This document shows positions 1-6,325 of a DNA stretch of 6,767 bases, piece after piece. The position numbers and the translations under genes are program-made. Numbering within the stretch: position 1 is the stretch's first letter; each line of letters begins with the position of its first letter. Source of the DNA: Opitutia bacterium (GTDB lineage: Bacteria; Verrucomicrobiota; Verrucomicrobiia; Opitutales; Seribacteraceae); NCBI GenBank assembly GCA_018695085.1, contig JABHOU010000434.1, positions 1 through 6,767 on the forward strand, given 5' to 3'. Under the pieces are notes generated by a model, which was not told the DNA's origin, ran no database searches, and was given only the letters and a program-made list of their open reading frames with translations.

Positions 1-416
1 ATGCTGGCGATGTTGGGAACAATTTCGCTGAACCAACTGCCGTTTTGGCCATGGCGCGAGAATTCGAACATGGGGGCCACGCAGGGAAAGGATTTCTGGC
101 CCGAAGTCATACCCGTTATCCGCTGACCTTGTCGAATGGAGTCGGGAAGCTCGATGCCGTGAATATCCCTCATTGCGGGGTGGTAGTCGTACATGTCGAT
201 ATGCGACGGACCACCAGAGAAAAATAAATAAATTACCCGCTTTGCCTTGGGTCGGAAATGAATGCCTCCAAGGGTACCTCCGAGCCCATCGTCTGCAGTT
301 GCTGCAGTCAGAGCTGGATTAAGAAGGTTGGCGGCTCCAAGCGCTCCCAAGCCGCGTGCACCTAGGTTGAGAAGTTTGCGGCGAGTTAACACCTGATTTA
401 TTTCGTGTGGATTCAT
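1..416 (-). CDS. DUF1501 family protein with twin-arginine-like leader, N-terminal 138 residues only
   Basis: The gene starts with ATG at 416 and stays open to the left edge, so only the first 138 codons are visible and the C-terminal part lies outside. The leader has LTRRKLLNLG (residues 10-19) followed by an Ala/Gly/Leu-rich stretch to about residue 41, which looks like a Tat signal with twin arginines R12-R13. After it comes the hallmark DUF1501 block: PKAKRVIYLFFSGGPSHIDM (56-75) followed by YDYHP. DUF1501 proteins are distantly related to the sulfatase/alkaline phosphatase fold, but their reaction is unknown. The start is only 22 nt after the stop of the PSD1 gene; an upstream in-between ATG at 435 hits a stop after eight codons, so 416 is the only sensible start. 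No clear Shine-Dalgarno sequence precedes it. PSD1 and DUF1501 genes are very commonly paired in Planctomycetota and Verrucomicrobiota, so a shared extracytoplasmic role and co-transcription are likely. The family call is firm, the function is not. Confidence 0.9.
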   Translation of the reverse strand, partial: MNPHEINQVLTRRKLLNLGARGLGALGAANLLNPALTAATADDGLGGTLGGIHFRPKAKRVIYLFFSGGPSHIDMYDYHPAMRDIHGIELPDSIRQGQRITGMTSGQKSFPCVAPMFEFSRHGQNGSWFSEIVPNIAS

Positions 417-438
417 GGCAATGGATTGATCGAAAGCA

Positions 439-3400
439 TTATTCTCGGTTGAGAGTTTCATCGAGGTTCAGGATCATGGATGCAAGCAATGTCCATGTCG
501 CATGTTCGGCTGAATTAAGAGATTCATCGGGCTTGGAGTCTCCAAACGAAAGAAGCTGTTTGGCTCTTTCCGGCTCTTTTGTGAAAAGGGCATGTTGCTC
601 GTCGTAAGTCGATTTCAGGACATTGCGACGTAAGTCATCAGACGGTCTTGAGGTGGCCAGTTCAAAGGCGTAGTCAAGACGATCCTTGAAGTCGGAGCGA
701 CCACTTTTCAAAATACGCTTTGCGAATACCCGGCTTGCTTCCACGAACTGCTCGTCGTTAAGGGTGATCAGAGCCTGCATAGGTGTATTCGTGCGCTGCC
801 TCTTGAGAACGCATTTTTCACGAGTAGGCGTGTCGAAAGCCATGAGAGCAGGTTGTGGTGCCGAACGTTTCCAGTAAGTGTAGAGGCTGCGTCGGTAGAG
901 CTTTTCCCCCTTGTCCGCGACGAACCGACGACCTCCGCTCAAGGAGACCTCCACCCAGAGTCCGGGCGGCTGATAAGGTTTTACTCCGGAACCTCCGAAC
1001 TGATGAAGCAGGAGACCGCTGACCGCCAAGGCGTTGTCGCGTACGAATTCCCCCATCAACCGGAATCTCGGCGCTCTAGCATGCAATCTATTGAGTGGGT
1101 CGACCTCCAGATGCTTGGATGAGGTCTTGGAAGTTTGGCGATAAGTGGCGGACATAACCATTTGTTTGATCGCTCGTTTGACGTTCCATCCGTTGTCTCG
1201 AAGGTCAGCTGCTAGCCAGTCGAGCATATCTGGGTGCGTAGGCCAACTACCTTGCGAACCGAAGTCACTTGGAGTGTCAACGACACCTTCTGAGAAAATG
1301 GTTTGCCAATGGCGATTCGCGGTAACTCGAGCCGTGAGAGGGTGTTCGGGATTCATGAGCCATTTGGCCAAGCCCAAGCGGGTCTTTGGAAGATTCTCGG
1401 GCATTGGCGGGAGGAAGGCAGGAGTCTCGGCGGTAATTTCGGCAGATTTGTCGGGACTGGAGTAGTTTCCCCGCATGAGAAGGAAGGTTTTGCGCATTTT
1501 GTTTTGCGGGTTGTCAGCCATGACCATGGTGTTGATTTTCGAGTTGCCGCTGAGGGAAGCAAGTTGCCCATCTATTTTTCGCCTTTGGTCGATCAAGGCC
1601 TTGTAAGGCTTGTCTTGAGAGTTGAGGTAATGCTCGAAAAGGACTTTGGTTTGCTCGGGGTTGCGGTCGGAGGGGGCGAGGGCAAGAAGTGGCCCGATGG
1701 GGTCGGAACCCGACAAGGCCTTTACCTCGGCGTCGCTCAATTCACGATCATAGAACCGGACGTCGTCCATCTCAAGACCATTGGCGAATGAGGAATTAAA
1801 ACGTCTGCCGAGTCGCAGGGGTTTCTTTGTGACAATGGATGCGTTGAGGCCATCCGCTTCCACCTTTTTCTGTAGTGGTTCACCGTTGAGATAAATTTTT
1901 GTACCCGCAGCCGAACCCGAGCCATCGTAAGTCGTGAAAATATGCTGCCATTGTTTTCCCGCGACCTTTTTCGTTCCAACCACTTTTACGGCGTTTTCTT
2001 GCCATTTGCTGACAATGTGAGCTCCGGGCAAACCACCTTGCAACCATAGGTCGTAACCACGAAAGCTGTTGCCTTCGTCCATCTTTCCGAACACGCAACC
2101 GCTGTAATTTCCATTAGGGGCCTTGACCCAGCAACCGTAACTAAATGGCTTGTTCCACTCAAAGTCTCCAAAGCCTTTTACTTCCACAAAACCATTGCCC
2201 TCTATCTTTAGGCCGCCACCAAACTTACCTGCCCCGATGGCTTTTGCCTTTCCATGCAACTTGTTTTCGCCTTCCTTGCGGACAAGGTCCTTAGTCAGGG
2301 TTTTCTCGAACGAATCCAGTGGCAGGTGGGCTACTATTCCGCCGGGTTCAATGGGCTTGGATTCACCCTTTTCTGCAACTTCCAGGAATTGTTCCTCGGC
2401 CCATTGCTCAAAAGCTTTCTTGGCTTGGCCTTTTCGGGCATCCAGTTTCTTGGCCAGTTCTTTGCCCTGTATCTCGATTTCAGCTTTCTTCTTATCGTCA
2501 TCAGGGTTGCTGACGTTTACCACCGGAGCCTGATTTCCTCTTCGGGTCTGCATTCCGGGGTCGGCGTTATTATTGTAGAAGGCATAGAACTGGTAGTATT
2601 CCTTTTGCGAAATGGGGTCGTATTTGTGGGAGTGGCACTGAGCGCATTCCATGGTCAATCCCATCCAGACGTTACCAGTGGTCTTTACCCGGTCTACTAC
2701 GTATTCCACACGAAACTCCTCCGCGATGACGCCTCCTTCGTCGGTCGTGGCATGGTTGCGATTAAACCCTGATGCTATCTTTTGCTGCGTGGTAGCTTCA
2801 GGCAGGAGGTCGCCGGCCAATTGCTCGATGGTGAACTGGTCGAAAGGCATGTTGTCTCGGTAAGCCCGAAGGACCCAATCTCTCCACGGCCACATGGTTC
2901 TCGGACCGTCGTCGTGAAATACAGAAGTGTCTCCATAGCGGGCGGCATCCATCCAGACAAGGGACATTCTTTCGGCGTATGCCTCCGAATCAAGTAGGCG
3001 ATCCACAAGAGCCTCATAGGCATGCTCGGACTTGTTCTTCAAAAACGCCTGCACCTCCTCGGGGTTGGGTGGGAGTCCGGTGAGATCGAAGCTGAGTCTT
3101 CGAATCAAAGTTCTGCGGTCAGCCTCAGCGGAGGGTTGCAGATCATTTCTCTCCAGAGTGGCGAGAATGAAATGATCTATAGGGTTGATGGGCCAATCGA
3201 TGTTTTTCACTTTGGGCAGTTCAGGCTTCTTCAAGGAAACAAACGACCAATGCCCCTCCCACTTGGCTCCTTGTTCAATCCACTTCTTTAATATGGCGAT
3301 TTCATGCTCGTTTAGGTCTTTCTTGCTTTCAGGTGGAGGCATTACTTCGTCGGGGTCCTTGGATAGTACCCGATGCCAAAGCTCGCTTTTCTCCAAATCT

Positions 3401-3669
3401 CCCGCCACAATGGCCCGGATTCCGTCTCGTTCGGCAAAGGCGGAATCCTCTACGTCTAATCGCAGTTTGGCTTTCCTTGATTTTTCCGACGGACCGTGAC
3501 AATGGAAGCATTTGCCGGACAGAATGGGCTGTACGTCGCGATTGAACTTTATCACTTCCGGAATTTTTCCGGACAATCCCAAATCAAGAGAGATCGTTAG
3601 AATACCGAGAAGGCAGAACTTTTTCATTCCATTTGTTGTTTTTGATAAAAGAGAAAACATTATTTCCAT
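439..3669 (-). CDS. Exported PSCyt1–PSCyt2 (DUF1549)–LamG–PSD1 (DUF1553) multidomain protein
   Basis: A 1076-residue reading frame. Domain order: a hydrophobic export signal (about 15-34); a Planctomycete cytochrome C-type domain (PSCyt1, about 40-135) with FNRDVQPIL then CFHCH (C54, C57, H58) and a later VMPPP (M110) that could supply a second haem ligand; PSCyt2/DUF1549 (about 160-370) ending in CAQCHSHKYDPIS, with a second CxxCH at C342-H346; a charged, probably helical linker (390-430); a LamG-like jelly-roll (about 443-653) ending DDVRFYDRELSDAEVKAL; and PSD1/DUF1553 (about 755-1015) with RLGLAKWL, ANRHW, DFGSQG and SATYRQ. Whether either CxxCH binds haem is not shown. The family occurs in periplasmic or membrane contexts and is suspected to act in polysaccharide breakdown, unproven here. 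The start is uncertain: ATGs at 3669, 3660 and 3627 are in frame. That at 3627 gives the cleanest signal peptide (MKKFCLLGILTISL), while 3660 has a weak GGA before it. DUF1501 follows 22 nt downstream. Confidence 0.92.
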   Translation of the reverse strand: MEIMFSLLSKTTNGMKKFCLLGILTISLDLGLSGKIPEVIKFNRDVQPILSGKCFHCHGPSEKSRKAKLRLDVEDSAFAERDGIRAIVAGDLEKSELWHRVLSKDPDEVMPPPESKKDLNEHEIAILKKWIEQGAKWEGHWSFVSLKKPELPKVKNIDWPINPIDHFILATLERNDLQPSAEADRRTLIRRLSFDLTGLPPNPEEVQAFLKNKSEHAYEALVDRLLDSEAYAERMSLVWMDAARYGDTSVFHDDGPRTMWPWRDWVLRAYRDNMPFDQFTIEQLAGDLLPEATTQQKIASGFNRNHATTDEGGVIAEEFRVEYVVDRVKTTGNVWMGLTMECAQCHSHKYDPISQKEYYQFYAFYNNNADPGMQTRRGNQAPVVNVSNPDDDKKKAEIEIQGKELAKKLDARKGQAKKAFEQWAEEQFLEVAEKGESKPIEPGGIVAHLPLDSFEKTLTKDLVRKEGENKLHGKAKAIGAGKFGGGLKIEGNGFVEVKGFGDFEWNKPFSYGCWVKAPNGNYSGCVFGKMDEGNSFRGYDLWLQGGLPGAHIVSKWQENAVKVVGTKKVAGKQWQHIFTTYDGSGSAAGTKIYLNGEPLQKKVEADGLNASIVTKKPLRLGRRFNSSFANGLEMDDVRFYDRELSDAEVKALSGSDPIGPLLALAPSDRNPEQTKVLFEHYLNSQDKPYKALIDQRRKIDGQLASLSGNSKINTMVMADNPQNKMRKTFLLMRGNYSSPDKSAEITAETPAFLPPMPENLPKTRLGLAKWLMNPEHPLTARVTANRHWQTIFSEGVVDTPSDFGSQGSWPTHPDMLDWLAADLRDNGWNVKRAIKQMVMSATYRQTSKTSSKHLEVDPLNRLHARAPRFRLMGEFVRDNALAVSGLLLHQFGGSGVKPYQPPGLWVEVSLSGGRRFVADKGEKLYRRSLYTYWKRSAPQPALMAFDTPTREKCVLKRQRTNTPMQALITLNDEQFVEASRVFAKRILKSGRSDFKDRLDYAFELATSRPSDDLRRNVLKSTYDEQHALFTKEPERAKQLLSFGDSKPDESLNSAEHATWTLLASMILNLDETLNRE

Positions 3670-3783
3670 TCAGGACTGAGTGTTCGGTTCGGCTGCCGTC
3701 AAATAATCAATTTAGTTGAACCGCCCACATGCGCGCAAGAAGTTTGTCCCGGCCTACTCATCATTTTTCATGGAAGGTTTTCT
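3670..3783. other. Spacer between folK and the PSD1 gene
   Basis: This 114-nt gap is the longest non-coding stretch in the window and separates the folate cluster from the PSD1–DUF1501 pair, so it is where a promoter for that pair would be expected. I see no convincing -35/-10 pair: the best minus-strand combination (TTGCGC, 18 nt, TAAATT) matches only 3 and 4 of 6 consensus positions. I also see no GC-rich hairpin plus T-run to end the folate transcript. The gap does hold a 6-bp inverted repeat, CGGTTC at 3685-3690 and GAACCG at 3718-3723, 27 nt apart, upstream of the PSD1 start. Arms this short can arise by chance. Confidence 0.4.
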
Positions 3784-4326
3784 TTAGGAATCTTTGCCTG
3801 GCGCAGCGTCTTTCCTCAATGGACTCACGAATTCGGGTAGCCAGTCATCGGGGGGAGAGGAGACAAAAGGCTCATTTAGTTCCGCCAGCATTTCACGGAA
3901 GCTTTTCCCTGTAACGGGGTGACAAAGGTCGGGAGCAAGGTCAATCAAGGGCTTAAGCACGAAATCGCGACCGGGAATGCCGGGGTGAGGGATAGTTAGA
4001 CCCTCGACATCGACCACCTGATTGCCGTGCAGTAGCAGATCCAGATCGATCACTCTAGGACCGTTTGCTCGGATCACCTTTTTGCCTAAGGCATTCTCGG
4101 CACCGCGCAATTCGCGAAGGAAGTCGGGAGGAGAAAGTTCGGTAAGGGTTTTGGCTACTGCATTCACAAAGTCGGGTTGGTCCTGAAAACCGAAAGGCGA
4201 CGAACGATAAAGGCGAGAAACAGCAATTACATCTCCAAATGCGGAAACCAAATCCAAAGCCTTCTCGAAAGTCTTTCGAGGATTCCCTAGGTTCGCCCCC
4301 AAACCAACAAAAACTTCAGATTTCAA
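3784..4326 (-). CDS. folK: 6-hydroxymethyl-7,8-dihydropterin pyrophosphokinase (HPPK), TTG start
   Basis: FolK transfers pyrophosphate from ATP to 6-hydroxymethyl-7,8-dihydropterin in the cytoplasm, giving the substrate of FolP. The HPPK signatures are in order: GLGANLGN (8-15), YRSSPFGFQDQPDFVNAV (40-57, pterin-side loop), GPRVIDLDLLL (89-99) with the two magnesium-binding aspartates D94 and D96, and IPHPGIPGRDFVLKPL (112-127). At 180 residues it is slightly longer than the usual 155-170, with a polar, proline-containing tail after about residue 155. The first codon is TTG: in this frame a TGA lies two codons upstream, and the GLGAN motif starts at residue 8, so no ATG or GTG is available. 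The start lies inside the end of folB (11-nt overlap), which suggests translational coupling. A GGTG element a few bases ahead may be the ribosome contact. The function call is very secure. Confidence 0.97.
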   Translation of the reverse strand: MKSEVFVGLGANLGNPRKTFEKALDLVSAFGDVIAVSRLYRSSPFGFQDQPDFVNAVAKTLTELSPPDFLRELRGAENALGKKVIRANGPRVIDLDLLLHGNQVVDVEGLTIPHPGIPGRDFVLKPLIDLAPDLCHPVTGKSFREMLAELNEPFVSSPPDDWLPEFVSPLRKDAAPGKDS

Positions 4327-4666
4327 CTTTCACCCGGATTTTACTAAGACCTAGCTTACCTGTGTATCGAGGTTTTTCAACATTGACGCCAACCTTGCAT
4401 ACAGGAAAGTCACCCTTTAAGCTTTCTGCGAGCACTTGAGCGAATCGTTCCAGCATCTTCCCGTCGTAGGCAGTGGCAAACTTCTTTACGAAAGCAATGA
4501 CTTCGCGATAGTCGATGCCGTCCGATAATTCGTCGCTTTTACATACCTTCTCGAAATCGTACTCAAGGTCGACCGTGACGAGGAGATCCTGCGGAGCAAG
4601 CAGTTCCTCCTCTAGCAAACCAATTCGAGCCATTACCTCGATTCCTTCCAAATGAATACTGCCCAT
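4316..4666 (-). CDS. folB: Dihydroneopterin aldolase
   Basis: FolB cleaves 7,8-dihydroneopterin to 6-hydroxymethyl-7,8-dihydropterin and glycolaldehyde, the step just before FolK; family members form cytoplasmic ring oligomers. The 116-residue protein has the usual length. It begins with the typical IHLEGIEVMARIGLLEEE (4-21) and PQDLLVTVDLEYD (25-37), then DGIDYREV (49-56) with the pterin-side tyrosine Y53. MLERFAQVLAE (71-81) contains E73, and VNVEKPR (94-100) contains K98; these match the glutamate and lysine used by known aldolases. The epimerase-like FolX paralogue has a similar fold, but the folate neighbours favour FolB. The ATG at 4666 is followed at once by the conserved first strand, and the next ATG (residue 12) would remove it. 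The gene starts 61 nt after the folP stop and its end overlaps the folK start by 11 nt. No clear Shine-Dalgarno sequence is visible. Confidence 0.93.
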   Translation of the reverse strand: MGSIHLEGIEVMARIGLLEEELLAPQDLLVTVDLEYDFEKVCKSDELSDGIDYREVIAFVKKFATAYDGKMLERFAQVLAESLKGDFPVCKVGVNVEKPRYTGKLGLSKIRVKVEI

Positions 4667-4727
4667 ATCTTGTAGCTAAAAGACTAATCGATGAAGGGGA
4701 AGGCAAAAGGTGCTTCCATCAAATTGC

Positions 4728-5546
4728 TCAGCTGAACTGTTCCATGACCTCTAATGCCTGTACGGTTTCGCGGACGTCGTGAGCTCTTATGATTTCGGTG
4801 CCTTGACGAACAGCTTCTATGGCAGCGGTGAGGGAACCACCCAAGCGATGCTCGAGGTTAGGAGCACCGCAGAGATGGTCGATCCATGACTTTCGGGAGG
4901 CTCCGAGAAGAATACCCCAGCGATCGTCGCGGAGATCCCCGAGATTTTGCATCAGGGCGAGGTTGTGCTCGAGGCTCTTACCAAAGCCGATTCCAGGATC
5001 CATCCATAACTTGGGTAGGTTTCTTTCGGCGAGACGTTTCGCTTGCTCGTCGAAGAAGGCAAAAACCTCGCTCACCACGTCGTCGTAGGCGGGAGCCTCC
5101 TGCATGGTCTTTGGTGAACCTTGTGCGTGCATCAGGACATATCCTGCTTGGTGACGTTCCGCGAGGTCGAAGAGGGTGGAGTCGGTTCCACCCGAGACAT
5201 CGTTGACGACATGGGCGCCGGCCTCGAGGGCAGCTTGGGCGACGGCCGCTTTGGTCGTATCTACCGAGATGACACACTCGTCCGAGGGCAGGGCTTCGAT
5301 CACGGGCAGGATGCGACGGAGTTCCTCGTCCGCGGATACCGGATCACTACCCGGTCGGGTACTTTCACCGCCAACGTCGATGAACTGGGCGCCTTCCTCC
5401 AACATTTGCCCGACACGATCGACTGCCTCGCCGACCTCTAGGTGCAGACCTCCGTCACTAAAGGAATCCGGCGTGACGTTCAGGATTCCCATGACGGCGG
5501 GATACCGCAGGCGGAAGGCTTGGCCGTTTAAATTATGTTCGGTCAT
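4728..5546 (-). CDS. folP: Dihydropteroate synthase
   Basis: FolP condenses p-aminobenzoate with 6-hydroxymethyl-dihydropterin pyrophosphate to form 7,8-dihydropteroate in the cytoplasm, and is the sulfonamide target. The 272-residue protein is a full-length TIM-barrel enzyme with every hallmark: GILNVTPDSFSDGG (20-33), DVGGESTRPGS (57-67), SVDTTKA (94-100), VNDVSGG (114-120), DPGIGFGK (183-190), GASRKSWI (215-222) with K219, and RAHDV (254-258) with H256. F29 and the ESTRPG loop, sites where changes give sulfonamide resistance in other bacteria, look wild type. One small departure is MHAQGSPKTMQ (139-149), where families usually have MHMQG or MHMRG. The ATG at 5546 forms an ATGA overlap with the pabC stop, so translation is probably coupled and the p-aminobenzoate producer and user are made together. 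The function is essentially certain. Confidence 0.98.
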   Translation of the reverse strand: MTEHNLNGQAFRLRYPAVMGILNVTPDSFSDGGLHLEVGEAVDRVGQMLEEGAQFIDVGGESTRPGSDPVSADEELRRILPVIEALPSDECVISVDTTKAAVAQAALEAGAHVVNDVSGGTDSTLFDLAERHQAGYVLMHAQGSPKTMQEAPAYDDVVSEVFAFFDEQAKRLAERNLPKLWMDPGIGFGKSLEHNLALMQNLGDLRDDRWGILLGASRKSWIDHLCGAPNLEHRLGGSLTAAIEAVRQGTEIIRAHDVRETVQALEVMEQFS

Positions 5547-6325
5547 GCTTGAGTTTTAACTGTTTCGTAGTTTTTTCGGAGTTTCAAAAAGGTTTTTTCG
5601 GAAGAGCGTTGCCAACCGATTTCGGGGATGGTGGCGAGAGAGGCGACCTCACGACCGGAACCGCAAAGAATGATTTCGGCGAAGGCACTCAATTCGTCGA
5701 GGCGCGGCGAACGGCGATCGATCTCGAAACCGTTCATGCTTGCAAGTAGTTTATTCAGAACAATACCCGAAAGAATATCCTCTTTGGGGATGACGAGATT
5801 GTCGCCTTGGGCGAAGATGAGATTGCAGGTGGCACTCTCCAAGACTCGACCGTCAGCGGGATGAACGATGAGGAAATCTTCTAGGCCAAGGTCGAGTTCA
5901 CCGAGGCGTCCGTACAATTCATTGTCGAAGGTCGACTTTGCCTCGGGCACGGGACGGAGGTGACGGAGGATTTTCGCGGAGAGTTCAGGGCCGGTCGGGT
6001 GGGCGGGTCGAGCATAGAGTGCAAGGCGATTCTCAAGGAGGCAAGCGCGAATCAGGAAGGGGGTAGGGATTTGTGTCGAGGAAAGAAAGATCGTTATCCG
6101 TTCGCGAATTTGTGGTTGGGACACGATGGGCACGACCTCGAGTAGGCGAGCGGATTTCTCCAAACGATCGAGGTGAGCATTGAGAAAGAGAGGGTAGGGG
6201 GTGACGCCTTCCACTCGAATGGTAGTGAAGGCACCCTTGCAACCCCATGGCTCAGGAGCAGGGACAGAAGCGCCCTCCCTATCCCATGCAATAGCGGATG
6301 ACGTTGGCGAGGATGGCGTGACCAT
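5543..6325 (-). CDS. pabC: Aminodeoxychorismate lyase-like class IV PLP enzyme
   Basis: The likely reaction is elimination of pyruvate from 4-amino-4-deoxychorismate to give p-aminobenzoate. The fold is that of class IV (branched-chain aminotransferase-like) PLP enzymes: GAFTTIRV (31-38), AHLDRLEKSARLL (50-62), AKSTFDNELYG (129-139) with K130 as the PLP lysine, then DGRVLESATCNLIFA (158-172) with E163 and N168, SGIVLNKLL (186-194) and a glycine/serine-rich LCGSGREV (220-227). The frame is open back to 6469, but those codons lie inside pabA. The ATG at 6325 gives 260 residues and is the last in-frame ATG that keeps the GAFTTIR core. This start overlaps pabA by 47 nt and has no visible Shine-Dalgarno sequence. 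The usual first strand (a WxNG-type segment) is not recognisable. The sequence alone cannot exclude a D-amino acid or branched-chain aminotransferase, but the position between pabA and folP strongly favours PabC. The stop overlaps the folP start as ATGA. Confidence 0.88.
   Translation of the reverse strand: MVTPSSPTSSAIAWDREGASVPAPEPWGCKGAFTTIRVEGVTPYPLFLNAHLDRLEKSARLLEVVPIVSQPQIRERITIFLSSTQIPTPFLIRACLLENRLALYARPAHPTGPELSAKILRHLRPVPEAKSTFDNELYGRLGELDLGLEDFLIVHPADGRVLESATCNLIFAQGDNLVIPKEDILSGIVLNKLLASMNGFEIDRRSPRLDELSAFAEIILCGSGREVASLATIPEIGWQRSSEKTFLKLRKNYETVKTQA
6273..6279 (-). promoter_or_regulatory. Purine-rich GGGAGGG beside the pabA stop, possible ribosome contact without a matching start
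   Basis: On the minus strand GGGAGGG begins at the last base of the pabA TAG stop and resembles a Shine-Dalgarno core. In the pabC frame no ATG, GTG or TTG follows at a usable distance; the next in-frame GTG (6214) would delete the conserved GAFTTIR strand. It therefore does not decide the pabC start, and may be a chance sequence or a relic of a start that sat outside pabA. I infer this from position only. Confidence 0.25.

Noticed and set aside
1303..1791. Plus-strand reading frame of 162 codons within the PSD1 gene.
   Set aside because: It lies antisense to a gene with continuous domain matches, has no recognisable motif and looks like a shadow frame.
2254..2772. Plus-strand reading frame of 172 codons with hydrophobic stretches that look like membrane segments.
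   Set aside because: It is antisense to the DUF1549–LamG part; the hydrophobic residues arise as complements of the charged Lys/Glu-rich linker codons.
3670..3783. Sigma-70-like promoter for the PSD1 gene (TTGCGC, 18 nt, TAAATT on the minus strand).
   Set aside because: Only 7 of 12 consensus positions match and promoter rules in this group are poorly known; such matches are expected by chance.
4667..4727. Imperfect hairpin (GATGGAAG … CTTCATC, followed by a short TCTTTT) between folP and folB as a terminator.
   Set aside because: The stem has a bulge, a long loop and is not GC-rich, and the T-run is short and displaced. The neighbouring genes belong to one pathway, so an internal terminator is not supported.
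4886..5441. Overlapping plus-strand frames opposite folP, some over 100 codons.
   Set aside because: They are arginine/proline/serine-rich shadows opposite a fully conserved dihydropteroate synthase, with no motif of their own.
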